Positions 38,086 through 48,400 of a stretch of DNA of 64,000 nt are shown in pieces. The position numbers and the translations under genes were made by a program. Where the stretch lies: positions 248,001 to 312,000 of the forward strand of contig BLLK01000020.1 of NCBI GenBank assembly GCA_021927905.1, written 5' to 3'. Position 1 is the stretch's first letter. Each line of letters opens with the position of its first letter. Under the pieces are notes generated by a model that ran no database searches, was not told where the DNA came from, and saw only the letters and a list, made by a program, of their open reading frames with translations. The stretch is from Chaetoceros tenuissimus (lineage: Eukaryota > Bacillariophyta > Thalassiosirophyceae > Chaetocerotales > Chaetocerotaceae).

Positions 38086-40194
38086 ATGAATGAATCGTCG
38101 AAAAAAGCAATTGCATTCATATTGGCTGTTGCCTTCTTCAACATTTATGCACTCAAGTATCTGGAAGCTTCCAATCTTTTTGTTCAATATACGAAACCTG
38201 TTGGTCGTATAAAAGATGGAAATAACAATGTACATGAAATAAATGAGACTTCTCATACGGAATTAAACCATCATAATCCCAATGAGGCTTATTATGAGCT
38301 GATGAAAAGGATGCATTTTGTATTTGCAGGCTTTGATTCTTCTGGAATTGAAAATTTAGCAAATGCAGTTAGGTACACAGAAGAAATTCAAATGACAAAG
38401 AACCTATCAGATATCACGGAAGCACCAATACCCATTGCATATTTCTCTCCAAAAATGATTTATTCTCAAAGTGCTTTCAAAGAATTTGTAGAAATGTATC
38501 CAGAAGCAGATATAGTAATTTCATTACAGAATCCTATACTATCTTTTCGGACAATGTACAATGAGTACTATAAACATGTCCCAAGTTCAGATCGGAAACA
38601 ACCAGAATCGTTAGTTGGAATATGCATGGGGATTGAAAAAGTCAAGGTGCCATTCTGTACGCAGTATTTCTATTTCCATCATTTTCTAGCTAGATTGGGA
38701 TTGACGAAAGTTTCTTATGAGGATCGTTCTGAAGAAGAAATAAAGTTATTAGATCGTCGTTCCGAGGAAGAAGCAAATTTACTAGATCGGCAAGTGGATT
38801 TATCTCAAGATTCAAAATGGAAAGGAAGATTGTTCTTGGTATTAAATGAACAACTTGTGGATAGCGACAAGCAAAGGAGGCATCAGGTTGAAACAGATCT
38901 CAAGGACTTTTTACGCATCCATTCCAATACTTTAAATATTTCCATTCCAACTCAAGATGATGGTATACTAGATATATGTCACATCAGCCATGTCAAATTT
39001 CGACATGATTTATCTCATGTTGGTTCTCGTCTCGTGCAGTGGTTAAAGCAGTATTTACTTCGATCCGATAGAGTTGTCGTTGCGAATGTAGGTCATTTTC
39101 TCCAGCTTTTGGAAGGTTGGATATCAGACCCATGCTCACGTACCATGCATCAAATCAAGCAGAATTTCACTCCGCCCTTGTTTCAAGAGGTCCAAGATAC
39201 TAGTATTCAAAGTAATGCTACAGACGTTCATTCACACAACAATTCTTTGGTGGAACGAAAAGATTCGAATCTTGTAGATTTCTCTATAGGTGGATTCGCA
39301 AAATGCGCTACAAGTTCCTTGATGAAATTGACCAGTTTTGTGCCAAATGTTTACATGGGAAATCGAACAGAGCATAAGCCGAAAGAAGTTCATGAGCTTC
39401 AAAATGGTGACATTGATGGTTTTCGAAAGAGATTCAAACATCGACAAAAATACTTTGATGGAAATGGAACAAGATTGATTAATGGTTACAAGAATCCTAA
39501 TGTTCTATACTCACAAGAACATTTGGAAAGTATCGAGACCTACTTTCCAACCATGGATCTTGTAGTAAATGTGCGACATCCAATCACTCACTTTCAAAGT
39601 CAATACAATTACAAATTTCGATGGTTAAATGAAACGGAAGTAGTTCTTCCAAAACCTACCGATCTTATTGGAAACTGTGGGCCGGCTTGTTATCATGGTT
39701 GTTTGAAACTTACACATCCGACAAAACGTGAGAACTATCAAGTATGCACTGAGAATAGCAACTTTCATCAAGCACTTTCCCGACTGCACCTAACACCGCT
39801 CACTACTAAAGACGAGCTTCAACTGCTAGGCTATCATAACCTCTCGATTCATTCGAATTGGAAAGGAAGATTGTTTCTCTCTGAAATTGGTCAAATAGGA
39901 GATAAAAATGCAACCCGTAAAGCAATATGGGATAGGGAATACGAAAAGTTCCTTGGGCTTGAACCATATTCTTTCAGCTCATTTCATTCGCATAAATCGC
40001 ACCATCCAACTTTCATCCATATTTGCGATGATGAACATAAGCCAGTACGGGATGTTCTCTTGGAGAAAGCAAAATCAGCTGCAACTTGGATTCAAAAGTT
40101 TTTGATGAATGCAGATCGCGTAGTGATTACCGATAGAAATCATTTCCATCAATTGTTGGAGAAATGGAAGGTTGATCCATGTGAAGAAAAGTAA
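38086..40194 (+). CDS. Tandem two-domain sulfotransferase, first domain degenerate
   Basis: 702 residues. Signal anchor near the start (AIAFILAVAFFNIYAL). Two homologous domains follow, about 70-345 and 395-702, each ending in a matching block (DRVVVANVGHFLQLLEGW / DRVVITDRNHFHQLLEKW) and each containing SKWKGRLFL / SNWKGRLFL. The second domain has a proper PAPS loop, FSIGGFAKCATSSLMKL (about 398-414), and RHP in VVNVRHPITHF. In the first, the loop reads HFVFAGFDSSGIENL, without the Lys-Cys/Thr-Ala-Thr-Ser core, and the Arg is replaced (VISLQNPILSF). So one active and one probably inactive domain in one chain. Topology suggests a Golgi lumen enzyme. Nested between receptor genes of the opposite strand. 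Confidence 0.82.
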   Translation: MNESSKKAIAFILAVAFFNIYALKYLEASNLFVQYTKPVGRIKDGNNNVHEINETSHTELNHHNPNEAYYELMKRMHFVFAGFDSSGIENLANAVRYTEEIQMTKNLSDITEAPIPIAYFSPKMIYSQSAFKEFVEMYPEADIVISLQNPILSFRTMYNEYYKHVPSSDRKQPESLVGICMGIEKVKVPFCTQYFYFHHFLARLGLTKVSYEDRSEEEIKLLDRRSEEEANLLDRQVDLSQDSKWKGRLFLVLNEQLVDSDKQRRHQVETDLKDFLRIHSNTLNISIPTQDDGILDICHISHVKFRHDLSHVGSRLVQWLKQYLLRSDRVVVANVGHFLQLLEGWISDPCSRTMHQIKQNFTPPLFQEVQDTSIQSNATDVHSHNNSLVERKDSNLVDFSIGGFAKCATSSLMKLTSFVPNVYMGNRTEHKPKEVHELQNGDIDGFRKRFKHRQKYFDGNGTRLINGYKNPNVLYSQEHLESIETYFPTMDLVVNVRHPITHFQSQYNYKFRWLNETEVVLPKPTDLIGNCGPACYHGCLKLTHPTKRENYQVCTENSNFHQALSRLHLTPLTTKDELQLLGYHNLSIHSNWKGRLFLSEIGQIGDKNATRKAIWDREYEKFLGLEPYSFSSFHSHKSHHPTFIHICDDEHKPVRDVLLEKAKSAATWIQKFLMNADRVVITDRNHFHQLLEKWKVDPCEEK

Positions 40195-40341
40195 TTCATG
40201 AGCTATCCATACTTTCTTCAAATACACTTATTATCGAGAATATTGGTTTTGTATATGCATAGCAGTATTATGTAATTAAAAGATTATATCAATTTCATCA
40301 TGCTTCTTAGTTCACTAAAAGACCAAAAGGCGAAATATAAT

Positions 40342-41712
40342 TTATCTACGCTGACGCATGACGCTAATCAAACTTTGACCTGATTCCTTCATCCGTGATA
40401 GTAACTCAACCTCACTTGATACATCCAAATCATATGAGATCAAGCTATTCGAAGAAACAGCCGAACTGGCTTCTTCAGAAAGATCATCTCCCCTGTCATC
40501 TTCAAACTGTCCTTCATGTACTTCTTCTCCTTGTACTTCCTCGCCATGGTGGTGTCTTCTTGTAGTTGTTGCTTGTAGTATATCTGCCATGGATGGAATT
40601 TCACCACCTGAAAAAACAATCACTATGAGTAGCTCGTACATGGCTGCATTTGGGAGGGTTTCTTTCAACTTTAGTACTTTTGGACGAGTATAAATCAATA
40701 TATTGAATACACCAGTGAGAGGAGTGAACAAGGCTGATAACCAAAACCTCCACATCAGGGTTCCTTTCTCATTTGCAAATCTCCTTAGGAACAATCCAGT
40801 CAAGGGTGGTAAATATACAAGGAAAAATGCCAAAATGTAGAGGAGAGATTGATGAAAGGCTTGCTTTGTGAGAACCAATCTGTTCTTCTCTTTTCGGTTT
40901 GCTCTGACAGCTTCACTCTCCTCAACTTCGTCTACGTTTTCCTCCTCAGCTTGTTGCTCTACCTCGGCAGCATCTTCAGCGTCTTCGTCAGAATGTTGTT
41001 CTCTTTGATCAACTGTTCTCCCAATTTCTCTGGCTGGGATTGTCAATGTTCTCTCCTCTCTGTAAACATGATGTGTAAACATTGCAAGTATCAAAATGAT
41101 GATGAAAAATGAAGCAAACAGGACAGAGCCAAACATTGTTAAAAGTATGCCGATCACTTTTCCATTCCCTCTTTCACACGTAATATCAGGAAATTGATCC
41201 TCGCATCCATTAGGATAAGAGCCTATTCCGCATATATTTCCTTTTCCTTGAGGATTGATACTTTTTGTGGCTACAGAAGTCATTCCTAGAGTCATGGCAA
41301 GTACAATAAAAATAGCATGAAAATATTTCTCTTCCTTCTTGGCAAAATTTTGCGGAGTGACCTTGTACTTGATTCTTCTCGTGAAATAATATGTCAGAAA
41401 GACAGTGTACCAGACCAAACAGCAAAAGCCTATTATGAAAATAAACCCGATGGCTTCACATGAACCAGTTGTACCTATAGCAAAGAGAGCATCGGAATTA
41501 TCTTTAGGACCCATGAATGGAGACAGTAATTGACCTAATGAAAATAGAATATCGGAGATACTCATTGCAAATATAATCCTAGAGTAAGGAGAAGCCAGAC
41601 CCTTCTCTGGCTCTGTGAGAATCATCAACATGATGAATGTTGAAGCCAGACATGATACACCTGCATTGATGCATTTGATAATTTGAGCAGCTTTGAAACT
41701 TGCGGTACTCAT
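40342..41712 (-). CDS. Seven-TM receptor-like protein C (GPCR-like)
   Basis: 456 residues from MSTASFKAAQIIKCINAG. Close paralogue of protein A: same TM2 block (SRIIFAMSISDILFSLGQLL), same AIGFIFIIGFCC, a conserved extracellular Cys loop (NPQGKGNICGIGSYPNGCED), LTKQAFHQSLLYILAFFLVY and FNILIYTRPKVLKLKE. The third intracellular loop is longer and strongly acidic (an EVEQQAEEENVDEVEESE stretch). The tail is acidic and differs from A. Tail to tail with the two-domain sulfotransferase. Ligand and coupling unknown. Confidence 0.72.
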   Translation of the reverse strand: MSTASFKAAQIIKCINAGVSCLASTFIMLMILTEPEKGLASPYSRIIFAMSISDILFSLGQLLSPFMGPKDNSDALFAIGTTGSCEAIGFIFIIGFCCLVWYTVFLTYYFTRRIKYKVTPQNFAKKEEKYFHAIFIVLAMTLGMTSVATKSINPQGKGNICGIGSYPNGCEDQFPDITCERGNGKVIGILLTMFGSVLFASFFIIILILAMFTHHVYREERTLTIPAREIGRTVDQREQHSDEDAEDAAEVEQQAEEENVDEVEESEAVRANRKEKNRLVLTKQAFHQSLLYILAFFLVYLPPLTGLFLRRFANEKGTLMWRFWLSALFTPLTGVFNILIYTRPKVLKLKETLPNAAMYELLIVIVFSGGEIPSMADILQATTTRRHHHGEEVQGEEVHEGQFEDDRGDDLSEEASSAVSSNSLISYDLDVSSEVELLSRMKESGQSLISVMRQRR

Positions 41713-42428
41713 GGTTATAGTAGCTCTATTAAATACATTCGCCCCATTCACGAATATTTGATACTTGATGAATACTATGAAGGAAGCACAAGCAGGAAAC
41801 AGAGAAAGTTCAAGCTCTCTTCTGTATTACGTATTTCACATTTCACTGTACGTACGGTCTACGGTATGTACACCCGTACTACCAAGTTCATTAGGGATAA
41901 GACTTTGAGAAGGCGATACACGTCGGAACAGATTTATGTTGAAGCCAATGAATGAAGAAAATCATCAATAATATGAACGTTGAAGCCAGACACTATATAC
42001 CTGCAAATGTGCATTTGATGATTTGAGCAGCTTTGAAACTTGCTCTGCTCATAATGTTATAGTGTAGGTAGATACTAACTATTAGAATGGAGGGATTGAA
42101 ATATATCTACTCTCTACTGCAGGTACAGCCCCTACCATAGAGAAAGATAAATTGTGCGAGTTTCGTTCTTTTGCATCCTTCAACACCAATCCTCTAATTT
42201 TCTGATCATGACGTGTTTGATTGACGTCATACTGATGCAATTGAGAAGCAGATTAATTTGGTACCATTATTTAGATACGTACGTCTTTTTGTAGAGACAT
42301 CCTAATTCTAAAGAACAGAGAGAACGATATCCAAAAATGAACCTAATTAGTTCCATTATAGAAAAGTCTTATTATTGTATAACACTTATATTCCCTAATA
42401 CTTATACATTTAATTTCTTAAAGCCATC
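41713..42428. other. Intergenic stretch containing a receptor 5' relic
   Basis: About 700 bp upstream of the large chromatin gene. Apart from the relic at 41960-42066, which is listed separately, nothing is recognised. Confidence 0.35.
41960..42066 (-). pseudogene. Receptor-like gene D, short 5' relic
   Basis: About 105 bp closely matching the start of receptor C (41625-41722), including the ATGAGC start region, KAAQIIK coding and the TGAAGCCAGAC block. Everything downstream of the first 30 codons is missing. It is the left-over of a further tandem copy. Confidence 0.7.
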
Positions 42429-45400
42429 ATGCAAAGTACAAATCCTGCAAAAGATGAGTCATGGAAGGACCGACAACATGTCTTTCCTCCTCCTTCCAGC
42501 AGAACAGAGAACATCATCAACAGAGAAGAAGCAATCCTTCTCGACAATCAAGAAGAAGAAGAAAAGGAACTGCAAATAAAAGAAGCAGAAGAGGATTCAA
42601 AGCCACCAGCGAGAGAGTCACCTCATTTAAATCTCTCAAAAGACAAGCAAGAGACGGAGGCCTTTCACATGGAAATTCTATTGGGACTCTTTCTTCGATC
42701 ATCAGAAGAGGAACTTCAACAATTGGCTCAAAAAGCAGGAGTTTCCAATACACTTTTCAAAAACACACAATGTAAAACTAGTCACTCGACAGAAGAAATG
42801 AAACAAGATTCCATCGATAAGCCATCGCAAATGCCCATCGTCGCTCATGTACTACGGGACATTTCTCAAGATTGCATATCCTCACAGACACAATTATCCA
42901 AACAACAAATTCTATCTTTATTTCCGCAAAAATACAAACGAGAAAATTATGCAGCGAGAACCATATCAGAATTATCATCGCATATCCTTGACAAATTCAT
43001 GAATTTTACAAATGCAAATAATGTACCGCTCTCGTCTACTGAAATAAGTCATCCGGTACTTCAATCCTTTCCCCTGGAATACAATGAATGTTCTATAAAT
43101 ACCTTTTGCAATTGGGCATTTGCAACTGATACTCCAAAAGAAGAAAATGTAAATTATTATTATCAACCGCATGCACCATTCACTTTCCAACAGTGTGGAA
43201 TATGTCGTCGATATGGACATGTCGAAGTGGAATGTGAAGAACTCGTCAAAAGAAATATTTCCCAAGATGTACAGCAGGCTTTGGAAATGGAACAAAAGGT
43301 TTTGGATGAAACTAGAATTCAACATAGTCTAAGGGAGTTTATACTGGAAGAACGCTTACATCAAAATTGTAAGGAGTTGGCAATGGAACAGCAGTATGTG
43401 AGTTATCCTTGGATGGATATTCGGACGGGAAAGGTATCCGAAGAACAGTGTGTAAATTCATCTACTGGATTGAAACAGAGTCAACAGGGACTTGTAGGAA
43501 TGTATACTTTGGAACAGAGTCAACATGGAAATACGGAGGAATCATTATCTGATGATGATATTGATCCATGTCGAACTTGTGGAAGTAACTTTAGTCCGGC
43601 GGATTTGTTAATGTGTGATGGATGTGATGAGACATTTCATAGACAGTGTCTAGTACCGCCACTTGATGAAGTGCCCGAAGGAGATTGGTTCTGTGATTCT
43701 TGTAAAACATATGATTCTGAAGTTGATTCCATTACTGTGATTGAAGGATTGGATGATTTCGTGATTGAGCAGCGGAAACTATCAAGTAACCTTGATAAAT
43801 TACGAGAACGGGAAGCGGAAGGTGGTGTAGGTTACAAGTCGAATCCTTTTGATGCATCCATGGTTGTTGCACCGGTGGATTCTGTATTAAAAGATAGAGA
43901 GAGTCCATCTATATCCATTGAAGATGGGATATTCCTTCAAGACATTCGTGATGATGGGGACGACCCTATTTTTGATACTCTAAGTACCATGATGTTATCA
44001 TCCAGTCGTACTCTTGACATAGGCGACTTGTGTTGGGCAAAACGAAGATGTAGTAGAACCAAAGTTGCAGGATTGCACGGAAAGGACTTCTTCTGGCCTG
44101 CAATAGTTATTGAAGTTCATAGTTCTTCAACAGCATATGATGGAGTAAAGCAGACACCATACATTGTGAAAATGTTTAATGTACCTGCTGGTGGAAGACT
44201 CCGAGCTTCTGCGATATTGCCATTCTTTGAATTCTTTGATGAATTAGGTTTGCAGAGGTTAGAAGCATTTCAAGACAAACAGCCCTCTTGGTGGCAACCC
44301 TTTTCGAAAGGACTTCGAGAAGCTATAAACGAAGCCGGCTTTGATTCTTATGAAAATGCACTTGCTTTCTCGAAGCAAATCCTACGTGATGATGATGATT
44401 CCAATGTAAAAGGCAATCAACGTCAAAGTGCTGCGAAGAAATTCATCAAACCGAAGAAATACTGTGCAGAAGGAACTCGTCCTAGTGAATGGGATGATGC
44501 CGAAGTCACTGAAATAGATGGTATTACTATTTTGACTAAGCGATCTGAACTTGAGGCTCCTAACGTTGTAGCAAAAGAGAGTTTGTCTTCGATCTTGGAA
44601 GTTGATGAAAATGTACAAAATCAATCAAGAGAAAAAACTCTGGAAGATGAAATAGATGAGAATCAAAAGTTTAGTCTTCACTCTCTTGACTCAGAAGAGC
44701 TGAAGAAAGTTCCAATTGAGAAGTTGGTTGGAGGGCTGGTTGCGTATTCCGTAGCTGACTCTAAGTCAGAGGAAAGAATAATTTTTGGAAAGTGCTTGAA
44801 ATACAATAGAGCATTCGGGAAAGCATTGATACAGAATATTTCAAACTTTGAAAGCATCATTGATGGGTATTCAGAGAAAACTGATTCAAATCTAATAGCA
44901 TGCAATGTCCGTGTCGGTTCTACCCAGTGGATCGACTTGGGCGATCTTTTCTTTTTGAATCGTGGCCTTCAAGATGGAAGTAAGAAGTTCTGTTCTAGTA
45001 TTCTTGCGAACACTCTTCAAAAAACACGTGCCCAATTATCGACCCTTAGTGCTGACATTGACAGTGAAGATGAGGTTAGTCTAGATGAAATTTCGCTGGA
45101 AGAAACGTCCATTTCCTCTGTCGAATTAGGAGAGAAGGTAGCAGTTGAAACTGGGGAAGTTTTTGATAGTATGGAAATTGGTGAAAAAGATGCCATCGAG
45201 GAAAAGACTTTGGACAAAGAACTGACTTTAGAAAAGGAAGCACCGGAAAGAACTTTGGAGGATTCTGCAATTCTCAAAAAGGGATCCCAAATAATTGAGA
45301 GCAAAACGAAGGCCGTGACAGATGAAGAATTGAAAAGTACTGGAGACATCAAAGATAACATAATTTCGAAAGGAAGGGATACTCTCGAGGTTGCAAAAAG

Positions 45401-48400
45401 AAATACAAAAGAGGGTAGCATGGAAGATAAAGCAGTCTCAAGTACCCAAATAGCTCAAGAAGTACGGGGTAGTTCTGCTGAGGTCATTGAGAAGAGAATA
45501 GGAAGTACAGCAGTATCTACACTTACTTTTCAGGAACACAAGGAAAAGCGGGATAGCATGTCAGAAGTTGAAAGGAATGAAGCTATAAAAGCTCTTCTAC
45601 TTGAATCAAGAAAAAGTTTCATTACACAAATGTATGGGGAAGATGCATTAGATGCTACCGCTCAAATATCTCAAGAAGTGAAGCATAATGCGGAGAGTAC
45701 CAAAGACAGTATTATCGAAGATAGAATAGAAGATGTAGCAGTCTCCATCACTAAAATATGTCAAAAAGAAATGGAAATGGCTGAAAATATCAAGGATAGT
45801 ATCAACGAAGATACAATAGAAGATCAAGCAATCTCTACTGCCGGAAAACCCCTGAAGGTTAAGGATAATATCGAGATTATCGCTAGCGGTACAGAAGCTA
45901 GAGAAAGTTCTATTGATAACAAAAGTCAAGAAGCAAAGGATACCACTGAAAGCCTCAAGGATAGTATGAACGAAGGTAGAATGGAAGATGAACAAGTTGC
46001 TACTGTTCTCACTGCCCAAAAAGAAATGGATACTATTGAAAGTGTGAAGGATAGTACGAAGGAACGTAAAATCGAAGATGAAAAAGTCTCAAAACCTCAA
46101 ATAGATCAAGAAGCAAAGGATATTACCGAAAGTCTCAAGGAGAGTATCGATGAGGGTGGAGCAATTTCTATTGACAAAAAAACGCAAGAAGCAAAGGATA
46201 GAATAGAAAATGAACTAGTTTCTACTGTTCGCATTGCCCAAACAGAAATAGATACTCTTGAAAGTCTCAAGGAGAGTATCAACGAAGGCAGAATTGAAGA
46301 GAAAGCAGTTCCAAAATATCAAATAGATCAAGATGTGAAAGATACTGTTGAAAACCTCAAGGAGAGTATCGACGAGGCTAAAGCAATTTCTATTGACAAC
46401 AAATCTCAAGAAGCAGTAGGTACTGCTGATGGAGTCAAGGCCAGCATTATCGATAGCGGTATAGAGGATAGAGTAAGTTCAGACGTTCAAGTATCTCAAG
46501 AAGCAAAGGATACTACTGAAAACCTCAAAAAGAGTATCGACGAGGGTAGAGTAGTGTCCATTGATCAAGTATCTCAAGAAGCAAAGGATACTGTCGAAAG
46601 CCTCAAGGAGAGTATCGACGAGGGTCGAGTAATTTTCATTGATCAAGTATCTCAAGAAGAAAAGACTGCTGCAAGCCTCAAGAGTATCGATGAGGGCAGA
46701 GCAAATTCAATTAATCAAAGGGCCGAAGAAGTGAAGGACACACCCGATATTGTCGAAGGTAGAATAGAGGATAGTGTAGGTTCTGTAGTTCAAGTACCTC
46801 AAGAAGCAAAAAACATTGTTGGAAGCCTCACGGAGAGTGTCAACAAAGGTAGAATTGAAGAGAAAGCAGTTTCTGTTGATCAAGCATCTCAAGAAGCAAA
46901 GGATACTACTGAAAGCCTCAAGAAGAGTATCAGCAAAAGTAGAAAAGAATATGAGGTGGTCTCTACTACTCCAATAGCCGAAGAAGCACAGGATCATGCA
47001 GAGAGTAGCAAAAAGAGCATTAACGATCGCGGAGGAGATGGAGTATCTTTGAACGTTCTCGTAGATACGGAGGGAAAGAATAGCACTGAGAGTACCAAGG
47101 ATAGTTTTAGCGTAGATATGATGGGAAAGGTTTCTGAAGTTGAAGCAATTGAAACAAGCAAAACTACAGATTCAAACATTCTTGAAAGGGTTGGAAATTT
47201 TGAATCTAGTGAGAAGGTAAAAAATACAATAGACCACAGCGCAGGCCATTTAGATGCCATAGCTAATACAATTGATTCGAATCGTGAAGTTTCTTCAGAT
47301 AATGTCTCAGAAACTCCTGTCTTGCCAGGCACTTTAGCTGCAATTGCTACACGTGAAGAAAAATCTATCGAGAGTACCAAAAAGCAATCGAAGGCGCCAC
47401 CAGCTCTATCCACTCTTCATTCAATCGAACTTTTACTGAATAAAAATCGTTCGAAAAGAAAAAAGAACACTGAAAATCAATCTACAATAAAGAACGATGT
47501 TAAGAAACAAGTCGAGAAACGCTCCCTTCCAATATCTGATCAAAATGTAATCAACCAAAAAGTGGATACAAAGCAGAAGAAGAATGAAAATAGTACTTCA
47601 TTTGCTTCAAACACAGATCTGGAAGGAAATAGAAGTGCACTAAATGACGAAGGCATCATTTTACCTGCTTGCATTAAGCAATCAGCCAGTCAAAACCTGA
47701 TGGAAAAGACCTACAAGGTTCAAGACCCAGTTAACCAGGAAGGTAATTCTATTCCTCTTCCAGAAGCTATCACCGCAGAAGATACATTAGATAGAGGCTC
47801 TAATGTCAAAACTACAGACGCTCTTGTTTCTATACAAAAAACTGCGATCTCTGCTGACATTGATTTATCCGTAAAAGAAGGAATTAAAGGCCAAGCAGAC
47901 CAAGGAGCTATACCTGTCAACTCAAGAAACGATAATGTCAGTAATAGAACTCCAGTTGAAAATCAAAATAAGATGGGATTAATTTCGGAATTGTCAAAGA
48001 ATGTCGTACCTTGTATAAGTGCTGTTTGCAGAGAGAAAGAGACTGTTGGAGTCACTACGAAAGATGTGGTTGACACAGTGGAGGTAGATGCTACAGCTGT
48101 AGCCATTCAGGACAGTGAAGAAAAAGTAGACGTTACTGAGGTTTCTCTTCAGGAAATTGATGAGACGAAACAAAGCAATGCAGATACTAATGAGTCTTCT
48201 ATTAAAGTCTTCGAGGAAGAAAAAAGTGGTGCGCAAAATGTTGAAATTGATTTAAAAGTCTCTAAAGTTGCATCGAAATCAGATTCAGAAGTTGTTGAGG
48301 ATGTAGAAACGATTGATAAATCTATCTCTTCATCTGCACTAGAGAAGCTTGAAAACATCGGGGGAGAGAAAAGTGACAAAAATGTGACTTCTGGTGATAA

